DNA of 64,000 nt from an uncultured Alphaproteobacteria bacterium (GTDB lineage: Bacteria > Pseudomonadota > Alphaproteobacteria > HIMB59): contig CACBDV010000001.1 of the NCBI GenBank assembly GCA_902538085.1, positions 355,766-419,765 of the forward strand, in the 5' to 3' direction. Under the pieces are notes generated by a model. It was given only the letters and a program-made list of their open reading frames with translations, was not told the origin of the DNA and made no database searches. The first letter of the stretch is position 1; every line of letters begins with the position of its first letter. The position numbers and the translations under genes were made by a program. Shown piece after piece: positions 9,653 through 19,684 of the stretch.

Positions 9653-9997
9653 CTATAATTTATCTAGAAGTGATTGTACTTTTAAAGACTCTTGAAAAGA
9701 TTCATCAAAAATTAAAGATATTTTTGGAGTATATTTACTTGTAAGAGTTCTTGCGATTAAACTTTGTATTTCTCTTAGATAAAGTTTATTAAATTCTTTA
9801 AAATCCTCCTCTGAAATATTATGAATAAGATAAATTTTTGCAAATCTTAAATCTTTACTTACTTTTACTTCAGTAATTTCGAAACGAACAGTTGGAAATT
9901 TTAAAAGATAATCTTTTTGGGTTACGAGATATTCAGAGATAAGTCTTTTAATTGAAAGCTCAACTTTTTTGGTTCGAAAACTTGGCTTATTGTCCAC
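9653..9997 (-). CDS. rbfA: 30S ribosome-binding factor A
   Basis: The 114-residue KH-fold protein has the RbfA pattern: an N-terminal RTKKVELSIKRLISEYL, FEITEVKVSKDLRFAKIYL, and a C-terminal TPKISLIFDESFQES. It assists late 30S maturation. Its position between infB and truB confirms the call. Confidence 0.92.
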   Translation of the reverse strand: MDNKPSFRTKKVELSIKRLISEYLVTQKDYLLKFPTVRFEITEVKVSKDLRFAKIYLIHNISEEDFKEFNKLYLREIQSLIARTLTSKYTPKISLIFDESFQESLKVQSLLDKL

Positions 9998-9998
9998 A

Positions 9999-12011
9999 CT
10001 ATAATTCTTTTTGAACTTCCTTAGTTACATAAAATTCAATTTCATCTTTTTCCAAAATATCTGAATAATCTTTGAATGAAATACCACACTCATAGTTTTC
10101 TCTAACCTCTTTGACATCATCTTTAAAACGTTTAAGGGTTCCAACTTCTCCTTCGTGTATGATTTTACCTTCTCTAACAAGCCTGATTTTAGCAGAATTT
10201 TGGACTATACCGTCAGTAACAAAGCAGCCTGCAATTGTACCAAACTTTGAGGATTTGAAAGTATCACGAACCTCAGCATGACCAATAATTTCCTCTTTAG
10301 TGTCTGGAGTGAGAAGACCAGAAAGCATTTTTTTCATATCATCAATTAATTCATAAATAATTGAATAATATCGTATATCTACTTTATCGCGTTTTGCGAT
10401 TGTTCGGGCTTGTGGAATAGCTCTGATATTAAAACCAATTACTAGCCCTTGTGCAGAACTCGCTAAACTCACATCACTTTCATTAATTGCACCGATAGCG
10501 TTATGGACGACATTTATTTTAACTTCTTCATTACCGACTTTTTCTAGTGAGGAAACTATTGCTTCAAGAGAACCTTGAACATCTGCTTTGACAATGATTG
10601 GAAGTTTTTTCATATCACCCTTTGATACATTAGCCATCATTTCCTCTAGTGATGATTTTTTAACTGCTTCTGTATTTTCTAATTTTTTTTGTTCTTTTAC
10701 TTTTTCTGTAATATCTTTTGCAATATCCTCATTTGGCATAACATAAACTGTATCGCCTGCTTGCGGCACTGAGTCAAAACCCAATACTTCAATTGGCATG
10801 CCTGGGCTAGCTGATTTAATCCTACTACCGTTTTCATCAAGTAAAGCCCTAACTCTTCCATAAGATGAACCACAAGTAAAATGATCGCCTTCTTTAAAAG
10901 TTCCATTTTTTACTATCACTGTTGCAACAGGTCCTTTTCCTATTTCTATTTTAGACTCAACTACAATTGCTTCAGCGAGTTTGTTATGTTCAACATTAAG
11001 ATCTAAAATTTCTACTTGTAATAAAATGTTATCTAATAATTTTTCTAGATTTGTTTTTTTTATTGCAGATATTTCGGTTTCTAGTACATCTCCACTGTAG
11101 CTCTCTACAACTACCTCGTGAGTTAACAAATCATTTCTAACAATGCTTGGGTCAACATCTGGTAAGTCCATTTTGTTAATTGCAAGAACAATAGGAACTT
11201 TTGCTGCTTTAGCATGCGAAATTGCTTCAATTGTTTGAGGTTTAACACTATCGTTTGCAGCAACCACTAATACTACAAGATCTGTTAAATTGGCTCCCCT
11301 TGAACGAATATTTGAGAAAGCTGCGTGACCAGGTGTATCCAAAAATGTAATAGGATTGTTTTTATGCTGAATTTGATACGCACCAATATGTTGAGTAATT
11401 CCACCAGACTCTTTTGAAGTTACATTTGTATTTCTTAGTGCATCCAACAAGGATGTTTTGCCATGATCAACGTGTCCCATTACAGTGACAATTGGGGGCC
11501 TGGGTAAAATTTTAGATATTTTTGTTTTTTGGTGATTTGCAATTTCATCTTTTAAACTGATCGCTTCTTCTCTTTTCGGTGTATGTCCTAATTCTGTAAC
11601 TATAAGTTCAGCTGTGTCTCCATCTATATATTGATTAGCCGTAGCCATAATTCCACTTTTCATGAGAGCTTTTACAACATCACCTGTTTTTTCAGACATT
11701 CTACTTGCTAATTCCTGCACAGAAATTTTTACAGGTATATCAACTTCACGAACTATTTTCTGAGAGCTAGTTAAATTTGGTTTAAATTTTGTTCTTTGTT
11801 TTTCTCTGTTTCTTTTAGTCTTTGCAAGACTAGGCATTTTTTCGTAATCTGGTTCTTCATCTAAAAGATTATTAACTGAAATAGAGGAAAGTTTTTTTTG
11901 AAATGCTGTTGTATTAAGAGTCAGTTTTTTTCTGGGAGGTGCGGATGTTGTAGATGTAGGCGTGGAAGGTTTAGCCGAAGGTGTATTTGTGTTCTTTGTC
12001 TCTTTTGTCAT
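9999..12011 (-). CDS. infB: Translation initiation factor IF-2
   Basis: The 670-residue GTPase brings initiator tRNA to the ribosome. It has the G1 motif GHVDHGKTSLLD, G3 DTPGHAAF, G4 NKMD, and IF-2 C-terminal domains. The N-terminal extension is short and low-complexity (Thr/Pro/Ser-rich, residues 1-30), so the protein is considerably smaller than the roughly 890-residue E. coli form. The ylxR gene that frequently sits between nusA and infB is absent; only 7 bases separate the two genes. Confidence 0.97.
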   Translation of the reverse strand: MTKETKNTNTPSAKPSTPTSTTSAPPRKKLTLNTTAFQKKLSSISVNNLLDEEPDYEKMPSLAKTKRNREKQRTKFKPNLTSSQKIVREVDIPVKISVQELASRMSEKTGDVVKALMKSGIMATANQYIDGDTAELIVTELGHTPKREEAISLKDEIANHQKTKISKILPRPPIVTVMGHVDHGKTSLLDALRNTNVTSKESGGITQHIGAYQIQHKNNPITFLDTPGHAAFSNIRSRGANLTDLVVLVVAANDSVKPQTIEAISHAKAAKVPIVLAINKMDLPDVDPSIVRNDLLTHEVVVESYSGDVLETEISAIKKTNLEKLLDNILLQVEILDLNVEHNKLAEAIVVESKIEIGKGPVATVIVKNGTFKEGDHFTCGSSYGRVRALLDENGSRIKSASPGMPIEVLGFDSVPQAGDTVYVMPNEDIAKDITEKVKEQKKLENTEAVKKSSLEEMMANVSKGDMKKLPIIVKADVQGSLEAIVSSLEKVGNEEVKINVVHNAIGAINESDVSLASSAQGLVIGFNIRAIPQARTIAKRDKVDIRYYSIIYELIDDMKKMLSGLLTPDTKEEIIGHAEVRDTFKSSKFGTIAGCFVTDGIVQNSAKIRLVREGKIIHEGEVGTLKRFKDDVKEVRENYECGISFKDYSDILEKDEIEFYVTKEVQKEL

Positions 12012-12018
12012 TTAAAAA

Positions 12019-13521
12019 TTAGCTATTAAGATAAATCTCCCTAGCATCCATAATAATTTTTTCTGCAGCAGATTTTTCAACTCTTTTTTGTAATATGCCA
12101 TCTCTGCCCACTAATTCATCAGTTGCTAAATCTGCAAGATCTTGACGAGAAAAGATATTGTTTTCAATCAATGTAGCTAAAATTTTATTATCAAATTCCG
12201 AAATTCCTTTGACATAATCATCTAGTTTTGAAGATTGAATTAATTTCTCAAGTTCTGCCTTCTCGTTTTCCATATACTGCGTCGCACGAGCATATATCTC
12301 AGCAGCAAGCTCATTATCAAATCCTTCAATTTTTTCTATGTCTTGGATTGAAGCGTTAGCGATTTTTTCAATACTTGTGTATCCCTCGACCGCTAATAAT
12401 TGTGCAATCATATCTTCGAGATCAAGTTTTTCAGCGAAAAGAGAAGTGATTTTTTTAAATTCCTCTTGTCTTCTTTCTGCGTCTTCTTTTTCAGTTAGTA
12501 TATCAATTTCAAGATTAGTAAGTATTGAAGCTAATTTTACATTTTGACCTCTTCTACCAATAGCAATACTTAACTGATCTTCAGGTAAGACTATCTCTAC
12601 TCTGTTTGAGTCTTCAAATTCATTAACCTTTGCTACTTGTGCGGGCGCAATGGCATTTTGAACATACATCGACCTTAGCTCTGACCAATTTACGATATCA
12701 ATTTTTTCACCTTGTAATTCATTAACAATAGCCTGAACTCTGGAACCTCTCATACCCACACATGCCCCAACTGGATCGATAGACTTATCGTTCGCACGAA
12801 CTGTAATCTTTCCTCTACTACCAGGATCTCTTGCAACAGATAAAATTTCTATTTGACCCTCATATATTTCAGGTACTTCCTGTTCAAATAATTTTGCCAT
12901 AAATTGAGGGTGAGTTCTTGAAAGAAAAATTTGGTGTCCTTTGGCTTCTTCTTTTATATCGAAGAAATATGCTCTAATACGATCACCATTTTTAAAATTC
13001 TCTCTTGGAATGAGTTCATCTTTTCTTAAAAATCCCTCAGCTTTACCAAGGTCAACAATAATATTTCCAAACTCAATTCTTTTTACAATACCCGACAAGA
13101 CTTCTCCGACACGATCTTTAAAGTCATTAAACTGTCTTCTTTTTTCAGCTTCTCTAACTCTGGAGTAAATAACTTGCCTTGCCATGTTGGCTGTAACTCT
13201 TCCGAAGTTTACGGATGGTAAAGGAATTGTTATTTGTTTTCCAATTTCAGTATCAGCGTCATATTTTTTGGCATGATCTAATAAAATTTGATTTGCCTGC
13301 AAAACAGGATCAATTTTTTCAACCACATCTTTAATATGAGATAAACTTATATTTCCTGTGAGACGGTCAATAGATGCTTTAATGTTATTGTCCATTCCAT
13401 ATTTTGATTTTCCAATAATTTCAAAAGACTCCTCAAGAGCCTCCATTACTATATCCATTTCGATGCCCTTCTCTTGTGAGACGACTTCAGCAACTTTTAA
13501 TATTTCTGTGTTATTTAGCAT
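12019..13521 (-). CDS. nusA: Transcription termination/antitermination factor NusA
   Basis: The 500-residue protein has the NusA N-terminal RNA-polymerase-binding domain, an S1 domain (VGEVLSGIVKRIEFGNIIVDLG), KH domains with DPVGACVGMRGSRVQAI and AIGRRGQNVKLA, and C-terminal acidic repeats. It modulates pausing, termination and antitermination. It is the first gene of the translation cluster; rimP, commonly upstream, is missing here and a terminator for the preceding operon intervenes. Confidence 0.96.
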   Translation of the reverse strand: MLNNTEILKVAEVVSQEKGIEMDIVMEALEESFEIIGKSKYGMDNNIKASIDRLTGNISLSHIKDVVEKIDPVLQANQILLDHAKKYDADTEIGKQITIPLPSVNFGRVTANMARQVIYSRVREAEKRRQFNDFKDRVGEVLSGIVKRIEFGNIIVDLGKAEGFLRKDELIPRENFKNGDRIRAYFFDIKEEAKGHQIFLSRTHPQFMAKLFEQEVPEIYEGQIEILSVARDPGSRGKITVRANDKSIDPVGACVGMRGSRVQAIVNELQGEKIDIVNWSELRSMYVQNAIAPAQVAKVNEFEDSNRVEIVLPEDQLSIAIGRRGQNVKLASILTNLEIDILTEKEDAERRQEEFKKITSLFAEKLDLEDMIAQLLAVEGYTSIEKIANASIQDIEKIEGFDNELAAEIYARATQYMENEKAELEKLIQSSKLDDYVKGISEFDNKILATLIENNIFSRQDLADLATDELVGRDGILQKRVEKSAAEKIIMDAREIYLNS

Positions 13522-13535
13522 TATCTTTTCTAGTT

Positions 13536-13560
13536 AAAAAAAAAGGCGGGATAACCCACC
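13536..13560 (-). terminator. Rho-independent terminator after trmB
   Basis: On the minus strand GGTGGG and CCCGCC pair across a TTAT loop, with one G-U pair, and are followed by nine T residues. It separates the plcP-to-trmB run from the nusA operon. Confidence 0.88.
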
Positions 13561-13573
13561 TCCTCATCGTTGG

Positions 13574-14218
13574 TTAATAATTTTTAAGAACGCTAAAATA
13601 GAATAATTTATGATTTTTGTCTAAGGCTTTTTTCTCAAATTTGGTGTGCAAAGCGTTGGAATCACTATATTTCCAACAATTAGGGCTAATATCTGGCATG
13701 GTGTATTTGAACTTTTTCATCAAGGCTAAAGCTTCAATAAAATAGTCACCATGATCAGTTGCAAAACGAACAAATCCATTTTTTTTTAGTTTTTTAGTGA
13801 GATCTTTTACAAGGAGTTGGTTAACAGTTCTTCTTTTTTTATGCTTATTTTTAGGCCACGGATCTGGAAAGAATATTCTTATTTCCTGAAGATAATTGTT
13901 TGGTATGAATGGTAAAAGATCTTGAATATTTAAATGAAAGACTTGAAGATTTTTCAAATTATCATCAACAGAGTTTCTGATAGCTCTTAAAACTCCATCA
14001 GCAAAAATATCACAACCAATAAGGTTTATTTTTGAATATAGTTTTGCATCTTCACTAATTTTTTCTCCATCACCAATTCCAATTTCTAAAATTCTTGGTG
14101 TTTTGATTTTATTAAATAATCTTTTGTTTGGTTCTTTAAGAAATTTCGAGTATTGCTCGAGTCTTACAAATGACTTTCCTTTTTTTCTACCAAAGTATTT
14201 ATTTTTTGATTCGAACAT
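13574..14218 (-). CDS. trmB: tRNA (guanine-N7)-methyltransferase
   Basis: This SAM-dependent methyltransferase of 214 residues forms m7G46 in tRNA. It shows ILEIGIGDGEKI (SAM motif), the TrmB signature FFPDPWPKNKHKKRR, and FATDHGDYF. It overlaps lnt by 20 bases and is the last gene of a nine-gene minus-strand run. Confidence 0.95.
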   Translation of the reverse strand: MFESKNKYFGRKKGKSFVRLEQYSKFLKEPNKRLFNKIKTPRILEIGIGDGEKISEDAKLYSKINLIGCDIFADGVLRAIRNSVDDNLKNLQVFHLNIQDLLPFIPNNYLQEIRIFFPDPWPKNKHKKRRTVNQLLVKDLTKKLKKNGFVRFATDHGDYFIEALALMKKFKYTMPDISPNCWKYSDSNALHTKFEKKALDKNHKLFYFSVLKNY

Positions 14219-15713
14219 ATAAAAAACTAAGTAGAAATATTAAAAAAATCAAAAGACTTACTGAAAATAAAGTTGATGAACAATTTGATTTATATTTATT
14301 AATTGGATGTTGATAATAAAGATAACCTTTTTTGTTTGTTGGAATAGTCTCAATAATTTTACCCGAATAATCAACAACAGATGTAATGCCTGAAGGAGTT
14401 GATCTTATGAGAGGTTTTTGGAATTCAACACTTCTTAAAAGGGAATTAGCCAGGTGTTGATGTGGCCCGTACCATTTACCAAACCAAGAGTCATTTGAAA
14501 TTTGTATCACCATATCTGCATTACAAACCTCAGTATTAATTGATTTGTAATTAAAAATAGACTCAAAACAAATCATTGGAACAGCGTTTATATTTTTAGG
14601 TAATTTTAAGATTTTTTGATTAATTCCAGGAGTATAGTTCATTCCTAAATTTAAAAACTTGCTTACAAAAGGTTTTACAAAGGGAATGTATTCTCCAAAT
14701 AAAACCAACTTTTGTTTATCATAAAAATCAATAATCTTTCCATGATGATCGATGATATATAGACGATTAAATAATTGGTTTTCCTCGATAGCACTCGACC
14801 CAACTATTATTTTTTGATCCTCATTAATTAAAGAGGATAATCTACTAAGAAGTCCGTCCCTGTTATTCAAATCAATTGGCAATGAGCCTTCAGGCCAAAT
14901 AATTAAATCTGCTTTTGGAGTATTTGTAAGAGCTTCTAGGGTTAATTTTTCATATATTTCAAGGTTTCTTAGAACGTCAAATTCTACTAATGACTCATAA
15001 AGATTAGGTTGAATTAAAAGAATGTTTAGAGTTTCATTGTTTGTTTTTCTCTCAGTGTTATTTTCAAAAAAACCAAATGCATAAATTAAAACAAGCACTA
15101 ATGACAAACTAAAAGTTACAACTTTATTTTTGTAATAGAGAAAATAAATAATTAAACCAATAATCAGATGCACAACTAATCCCAGACCGTAAACTCCTAA
15201 AAATGGTAGTGATTTTAAGATCCAAATATTTTTGTAATATATGATCGCACTAGGATTCCAAGGGAAGCCTCCGAAAATAAATTCCTTTAGTATTTCTACT
15301 ATAGATAAACCTAGTGGTAATAAGAAAATCTGTAGTAATTTTTTTTTAAATGTAACTAGGATTAGAATTGTTGCTGAATAATGTAAGAATGCAATAAATA
15401 AAGAGAGTACACCAACTAAAATAATACCTAAGAGTAAATATCCAAAACCTCCTGAATAAAAAGACTGTGTAATCCAACTTAATGTAATTATTTGAGTAAA
15501 TAAGAAAAAATAAAATATATATTTTTTCGAAAAATTATCATTAGTTAGAATATTATAAAAAATGATTGAAAATGATATGTAATAGAAAATAGATAATCCG
15601 AATGGAGGAAGAGAAAATACATAAACAATAGAAAAAATAATTATTAAGCTTATTGGCCTAGAGAGATAGGGCAGTAGATTATTGAGATTTGACACCACTA
15701 ACCACAACTTCAA
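14199..15713 (-). CDS. lnt: Apolipoprotein N-acyltransferase
   Basis: The 504-residue inner-membrane enzyme adds the third acyl chain to lipoproteins, taking it from a phospholipid. Several N-terminal membrane helices (to about residue 220) precede a nitrilase-fold domain with the Glu-Lys-Cys triad in IIWPEGSLP, YDKQKLVLFGEY and MICFESIF. It overlaps corC by 35 bases. Its phospholipid-donor requirement is notable because the operon head (plcP-agt) is predicted to remove phospholipid. Confidence 0.93.
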   Translation of the reverse strand: MKLWLVVSNLNNLLPYLSRPISLIIIFSIVYVFSLPPFGLSIFYYISFSIIFYNILTNDNFSKKYIFYFFLFTQIITLSWITQSFYSGGFGYLLLGIILVGVLSLFIAFLHYSATILILVTFKKKLLQIFLLPLGLSIVEILKEFIFGGFPWNPSAIIYYKNIWILKSLPFLGVYGLGLVVHLIIGLIIYFLYYKNKVVTFSLSLVLVLIYAFGFFENNTERKTNNETLNILLIQPNLYESLVEFDVLRNLEIYEKLTLEALTNTPKADLIIWPEGSLPIDLNNRDGLLSRLSSLINEDQKIIVGSSAIEENQLFNRLYIIDHHGKIIDFYDKQKLVLFGEYIPFVKPFVSKFLNLGMNYTPGINQKILKLPKNINAVPMICFESIFNYKSINTEVCNADMVIQISNDSWFGKWYGPHQHLANSLLRSVEFQKPLIRSTPSGITSVVDYSGKIIETIPTNKKGYLYYQHPINKYKSNCSSTLFSVSLLIFLIFLLSFLYVRIKK

Positions 15714-16506
15714 GAATTTTTCTTGTTGATACCTTGTGAATGGTGAAAGATAATTTTTTATTTATTGTAAATTTTTCTTTTTTCTTTGGTATACGACCAG
15801 CTATATTAAATATGATACCGCCTATAGTTCCTACATCCTCTTTTAAATCATCTGGGATACTGACATCAAATTCTCTTTCAAAATCATCAACAAGCATTGC
15901 GGCATCCATAATTATATTATTGTTTTTTTGTCGAAACATCGGTGCTTCATCCTTATCGTGTTCGTCTTCAATCTCACCTACTATTTCTTCCACTAAGTCT
16001 TCAATGGTAACCAAACCAGTAACACTATTAAATTCATCCATAACAATTGCTAAGTGAATGTTTTGTTTTTTCATTTTTTGAAGAAGATTAAAAACAGGTG
16101 TAGCGGAGGGAATATAAATGACCTCTCTCAACAAACTCTTAATATTAAATGACTTATTGTTGATTTTCTTGAATAAATCCTTGATGTGAACCATTCCCAA
16201 GCAATGTTCTAAATCCTTTTTTACGACTGGCATTCTTGAGTGAGCTTCTTTATTGATAATTTTAATGATGTTTTCTTTATCGATATTTTGATCAATAAAA
16301 ATTATTTCACCTCTTGGAACCATTACATCATCAACTGTTTTTTTGTGTACCTTTAAAAGATTATTAAAGATTTTCTTTTCTTCATTCTTGGCAATACCTG
16401 AACTATCTGAAGTCGCTGAGATAAGATCAATAATATCTTTTTTAAAATTCTCGTCTTGAATCAGTTCTTTGACTAACTTTATCGCTAAATTTTTTTTAAT
16501 TTTCAT
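15679..16506 (-). CDS. corC: CorC/HlyC-type CBS-pair transporter-associated protein
   Basis: The 275-residue cytoplasmic protein has two CBS motifs (VMVPRGEIIFIDQNID and LAIVMDEFNSVTGLVTIEDLVEEIVGEI) followed by a CorC_HlyC domain. Homologues are linked to magnesium/cobalt efflux. The order phoH-ybeY-corC-lnt is conserved in many proteobacteria, which supports the name over the older haemolysin annotation. Confidence 0.9.
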   Translation of the reverse strand: MKIKKNLAIKLVKELIQDENFKKDIIDLISATSDSSGIAKNEEKKIFNNLLKVHKKTVDDVMVPRGEIIFIDQNIDKENIIKIINKEAHSRMPVVKKDLEHCLGMVHIKDLFKKINNKSFNIKSLLREVIYIPSATPVFNLLQKMKKQNIHLAIVMDEFNSVTGLVTIEDLVEEIVGEIEDEHDKDEAPMFRQKNNNIIMDAAMLVDDFEREFDVSIPDDLKEDVGTIGGIIFNIAGRIPKKKEKFTINKKLSFTIHKVSTRKILEVVVSGVKSQ

Positions 16507-16945
16507 GTACTTTTTTTAAACCTAATAGTTTCATCAGTGTGTTTTCTAAAAATCTCATATTACTTCTCGATTGTTTATCGTAATGATGATAACCAAATAA
16601 ATGATGTAATCCATGACTCACTAGCATAAAGAAATTTTGTTCATTAATTTTTTTATTGCGATTTAAAATATAACTATCTGCAATAGCAATATCACCAGAA
16701 AAGTCTCCGTCAGGAAAAGATAACACATCCGTTATTTTATTTTTATTTTTAAATTTTTTATTCATGCTTTTGATTTCTTCATTAGAAACTATTTTTATTG
16801 TCAGTTGTGTTTGATGATCAGCTTGATGGATTGTTTGAAAATATTCTGACAACTTTTTTAACTTTTCTTTGGAGGATTTTAGAAATTGCTCTAAATTCTT
16901 GTCTCCAATTATCTCAATCACAAATTTTTTATTACTAATCCTCAA
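16496..16945 (-). CDS. ybeY: Endoribonuclease YbeY
   Basis: YbeY is a zinc-dependent RNase involved in 16S rRNA maturation and ribosome quality control. The three-histidine metal site is present as HGLHHLFGYHH; the position just before the last histidine, usually Asp, is His here. NKITDVLSFPDGDFSGDIAI is the other family signature. The 149-residue length is typical, and it abuts phoH as usual. Confidence 0.92.
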   Translation of the reverse strand: MRISNKKFVIEIIGDKNLEQFLKSSKEKLKKLSEYFQTIHQADHQTQLTIKIVSNEEIKSMNKKFKNKNKITDVLSFPDGDFSGDIAIADSYILNRNKKINEQNFFMLVSHGLHHLFGYHHYDKQSRSNMRFLENTLMKLLGLKKVHEN

Positions 16946-16947
16946 AA

Positions 16948-17904
16948 TTACTTATCGTAAGCATTAATTATTTTTTCTACTAGTGTGTGTCTGCATACAT
17001 CGCTACTATTTAAATGAACAAACCCAATGTCTTTAACTTTTTCTAATTTTTCCATTGCATCCTGCATTCCACTTTTTGCATTATCGGGTAAATCTTTTTG
17101 ACTTAAATCTCCCGTGATAACCATTTTTGAGTTTTGTCCTAACCTAGTTAAGAACATTTTCATCTGTGTCGATAGGGTGTTTTGTGCTTCATCTAAAATT
17201 ATAAAAGATTTATTTAAAGTTCTTCCTCTCATAAAGGCAAGAGGAGCTATTTCTATTAGATTATTTACAATTTTTCGGTCAATTTCCTCACCTGGCATCA
17301 TCTCATACAAGGCATCGTAAAGTGGTCGTAAATAGGGATCAATTTTCTCTTTCATATCTCCAGGTAAAAAACCTAATCGTTCACCCGCTTCAACTGCTGG
17401 TCTTGATAATATTAATCGATTAATTTTTCCTTCTACAAAAAGACTAACTGCATATGCAACAGCTAAGTAAGTTTTTCCTGTTCCCGCTGGACCAACAGCA
17501 AAAACGACATCTTTTGATCTCATTTCTTTTAAAAAGAGCTCTTGGTTTTTAGTCTTGGGATAAATTGTTTTTAATTTTGTATTGATTTGAAATTTCTGAT
17601 CTTGTTCGATTTGTTCTTTGATATATGTAGGTTTTGCTAAATCAATATTGTTTTCTATTTCTTCTGCAGAAATATCATTGTTCTTTAATTTTTGGTATAA
17701 GCCTTGAATAATAAAGTAGGCTTTTTCAACTGGATCTCTATTGCCTTTTATAGATAGAAGGTTGCCTCTTGTGTATAGCTTTACTTTAAATTTATTCTCT
17801 AAGACCTTTAAATTTTTATCGTGGTAACCAAATAGGCTTGATAGAAATTGATTATCCTCAAACTCGAGTTGTTTTTGATGGGAAGAAATATTTACAGGAC
17901 TCAA
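16948..17904 (-). CDS. phoH: PhoH-family ATPase
   Basis: The 318-residue protein has an N-terminal KH-like region and a helicase-type ATPase core with Walker A GPAGTGKTYLA, RPAVEAGERLGFLPGDMKEK and Walker B IILDEAQNT. PhoH is an RNA-associated ATPase that is phosphate-starvation inducible in E. coli. Here it lies inside a run that begins with a candidate PhoB-like site upstream of plcP. Confidence 0.94.
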   Translation of the reverse strand: MSPVNISSHQKQLEFEDNQFLSSLFGYHDKNLKVLENKFKVKLYTRGNLLSIKGNRDPVEKAYFIIQGLYQKLKNNDISAEEIENNIDLAKPTYIKEQIEQDQKFQINTKLKTIYPKTKNQELFLKEMRSKDVVFAVGPAGTGKTYLAVAYAVSLFVEGKINRLILSRPAVEAGERLGFLPGDMKEKIDPYLRPLYDALYEMMPGEEIDRKIVNNLIEIAPLAFMRGRTLNKSFIILDEAQNTLSTQMKMFLTRLGQNSKMVITGDLSQKDLPDNAKSGMQDAMEKLEKVKDIGFVHLNSSDVCRHTLVEKIINAYDK

Positions 17905-19233
17905 CTAAATTTTTTCTCCCAATAATGAGTGTGTTAAAACCTCTTTGATTTGCACAGGAATTATTTGACCTATTATTTCTTTTTCTCCCTGCAGAGCTAC
18001 ACTTTGATTAAATTGTGACTTGCCTTTGATTTGTCCCGAGTGTTTACCAGCACCATCAATTAATACTTGCACTGTCTTTTTTACAAACTGGTTGTTGTAT
18101 TCAATTTGTTGTTCATTGAGTAAATCTTGTGTGATCTTTAATCGCTCATTGAGAATTGCTTCATCTATTTCTTCACGATCAGCCGCAGGTGTACCTGGTC
18201 TTGGGCTATACTTAAAAGAATAAGAATTCATGTATTTAACTCTTTCAATTAGATCGATTGTGTCTTCAAAATCTTTGTCTGATTCTCCAGGAAAACCAAT
18301 AATAAAGTCCGAGGAAAGTGCTATATCGGGTTTTACTTTTCTAACCTTTTCGATGATTTCAAAATAATAATCCCTTGTATGTTTTCTATTCATTAATTTT
18401 AAAACTTTGTCAGAACCTGATTGAACAGGAAGATGAAGATAGGGCATAAGTTTAGAGTTTTCGCCATGAAGGGAAATTAGGTCATCAGTCATATTCACAG
18501 GGTGACTTGTAGAATAGGTAATTCTTTCAACTCCATCTATTAAACTAATACTGTTAATAAGAGATGCTAGATTATTTGATTGACCTTGAGTGTCTAAACC
18601 GTGATAGGCATTAACATTTTGACCTAGAAGTGTGAATTCCACCACACCCTGATCAATTAAAGATTTAACCTCATCAGAAATTTCCTTAACTGTTCTTGAG
18701 TATTCTGATCCTCTTGTATAAGGAACAACACAGAAATGACAAAACTTATCACAGCCTTCTTGGATAGTCACAAATGCAGATTTATTCGATGTATTCGTTT
18801 TAATATGATTGAGCGTGTCAAATTTTTCATTCACATCAAATTCAGTGATAGAGGTTTTTGGTAAGTTATTTTTATCTAAAAATTTATTAAGGGACTGGAT
18901 AGACTGTGGACCAATGACCAAATCAACATAGGGCGCTCTTTTTTGAATTAACTCCCCCTCTGCTTGCGCTACACACCCTGCAACGATAACTTTTTGGTTA
19001 TCTTTTCCTTTTTTATGAATTTTTCCTAAATCTGAAAATGTTTTTTCTGTTGCCTTTTCACGGATATGGCAAGTATTTAAAACTACATAGTCTGCATTTT
19101 GAAAGTCATCTGTTTGATTAATATTATGAGATAAGAAAATATCTTTCATTTTATCAGAGTCATAAACATTCATCTGACAACCAAATGTTCTAATATAAAA
19201 TGTCTTATTTGATGGCATTAAGGGATTTGGCAA
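17905..19233 (-). CDS. miaB: tRNA-2-methylthio-N6-dimethylallyladenosine synthase
   Basis: This radical-SAM methylthiotransferase of 442 residues modifies adenosine 37 of tRNAs. The N-terminal MTTase domain (TFGCQMNVYDSDKM), the radical SAM cluster in GCDKFCHFCVVPYTRG and a C-terminal TRAM domain are all present. It abuts phoH and overlaps the acetyltransferase gene upstream by 29 bases. Confidence 0.96.
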   Translation of the reverse strand: MPNPLMPSNKTFYIRTFGCQMNVYDSDKMKDIFLSHNINQTDDFQNADYVVLNTCHIREKATEKTFSDLGKIHKKGKDNQKVIVAGCVAQAEGELIQKRAPYVDLVIGPQSIQSLNKFLDKNNLPKTSITEFDVNEKFDTLNHIKTNTSNKSAFVTIQEGCDKFCHFCVVPYTRGSEYSRTVKEISDEVKSLIDQGVVEFTLLGQNVNAYHGLDTQGQSNNLASLINSISLIDGVERITYSTSHPVNMTDDLISLHGENSKLMPYLHLPVQSGSDKVLKLMNRKHTRDYYFEIIEKVRKVKPDIALSSDFIIGFPGESDKDFEDTIDLIERVKYMNSYSFKYSPRPGTPAADREEIDEAILNERLKITQDLLNEQQIEYNNQFVKKTVQVLIDGAGKHSGQIKGKSQFNQSVALQGEKEIIGQIIPVQIKEVLTHSLLGEKI

Positions 19234-19684
19234 ACAAAATTGCGTCTTGCGTATGCGGAGCGTTTATAGACTTACTCCGATAATAGTTTTTTCTTTCATT
19301 ATAGGCTTTATAGCCTAATTTTTCATAAAGTTTAATAGCAAATTTATTAATAGCACTCGCTTCCAGAAAGATTTTAAATGATTTTCCAGTACTTTTGAGT
19401 TGTTTTTCAAGCTCTTCTAAAATCATTCTTCCCAACCCTTGGTTTCTAAATTCAGGCAAAACAGCAATATGTAAAATTTCAAATTCACTGACCTTTTGAT
19501 CTTGATATAAAAAATGTCCTATCAAAGCACCTTTGACGTTAGTTTGATCTAGAAGATAAATATTAAAACTTGTTTCTTTATTGAGGTGAAGCTCAATATC
19601 TTTTTCACTCCAATTAATCTCTAGTTGGTCTTTATGATTGATAATCCAATTTTTAGAATCAGATAGAGTATGTGTAAAGTTCAA
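19205..19684 (-). CDS. rimI: GNAT acetyltransferase, RimI-like
   Basis: The 159-residue GNAT protein has the acetyl-CoA-binding RNQGLGRMILEELEK and the ASAINKFAIKLYEKLGYKAYNERKNYY tail typical of RimI, the N-terminal acetyltransferase of ribosomal protein S18. Its location next to miaB is as in many alphaproteobacteria, although tsaB, a frequent neighbour of rimI, is elsewhere in this window. Substrate is inferred from context. Confidence 0.78.
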   Translation of the reverse strand: MNFTHTLSDSKNWIINHKDQLEINWSEKDIELHLNKETSFNIYLLDQTNVKGALIGHFLYQDQKVSEFEILHIAVLPEFRNQGLGRMILEELEKQLKSTGKSFKIFLEASAINKFAIKLYEKLGYKAYNERKNYYRSKSINAPHTQDAILFAKSLNAIK

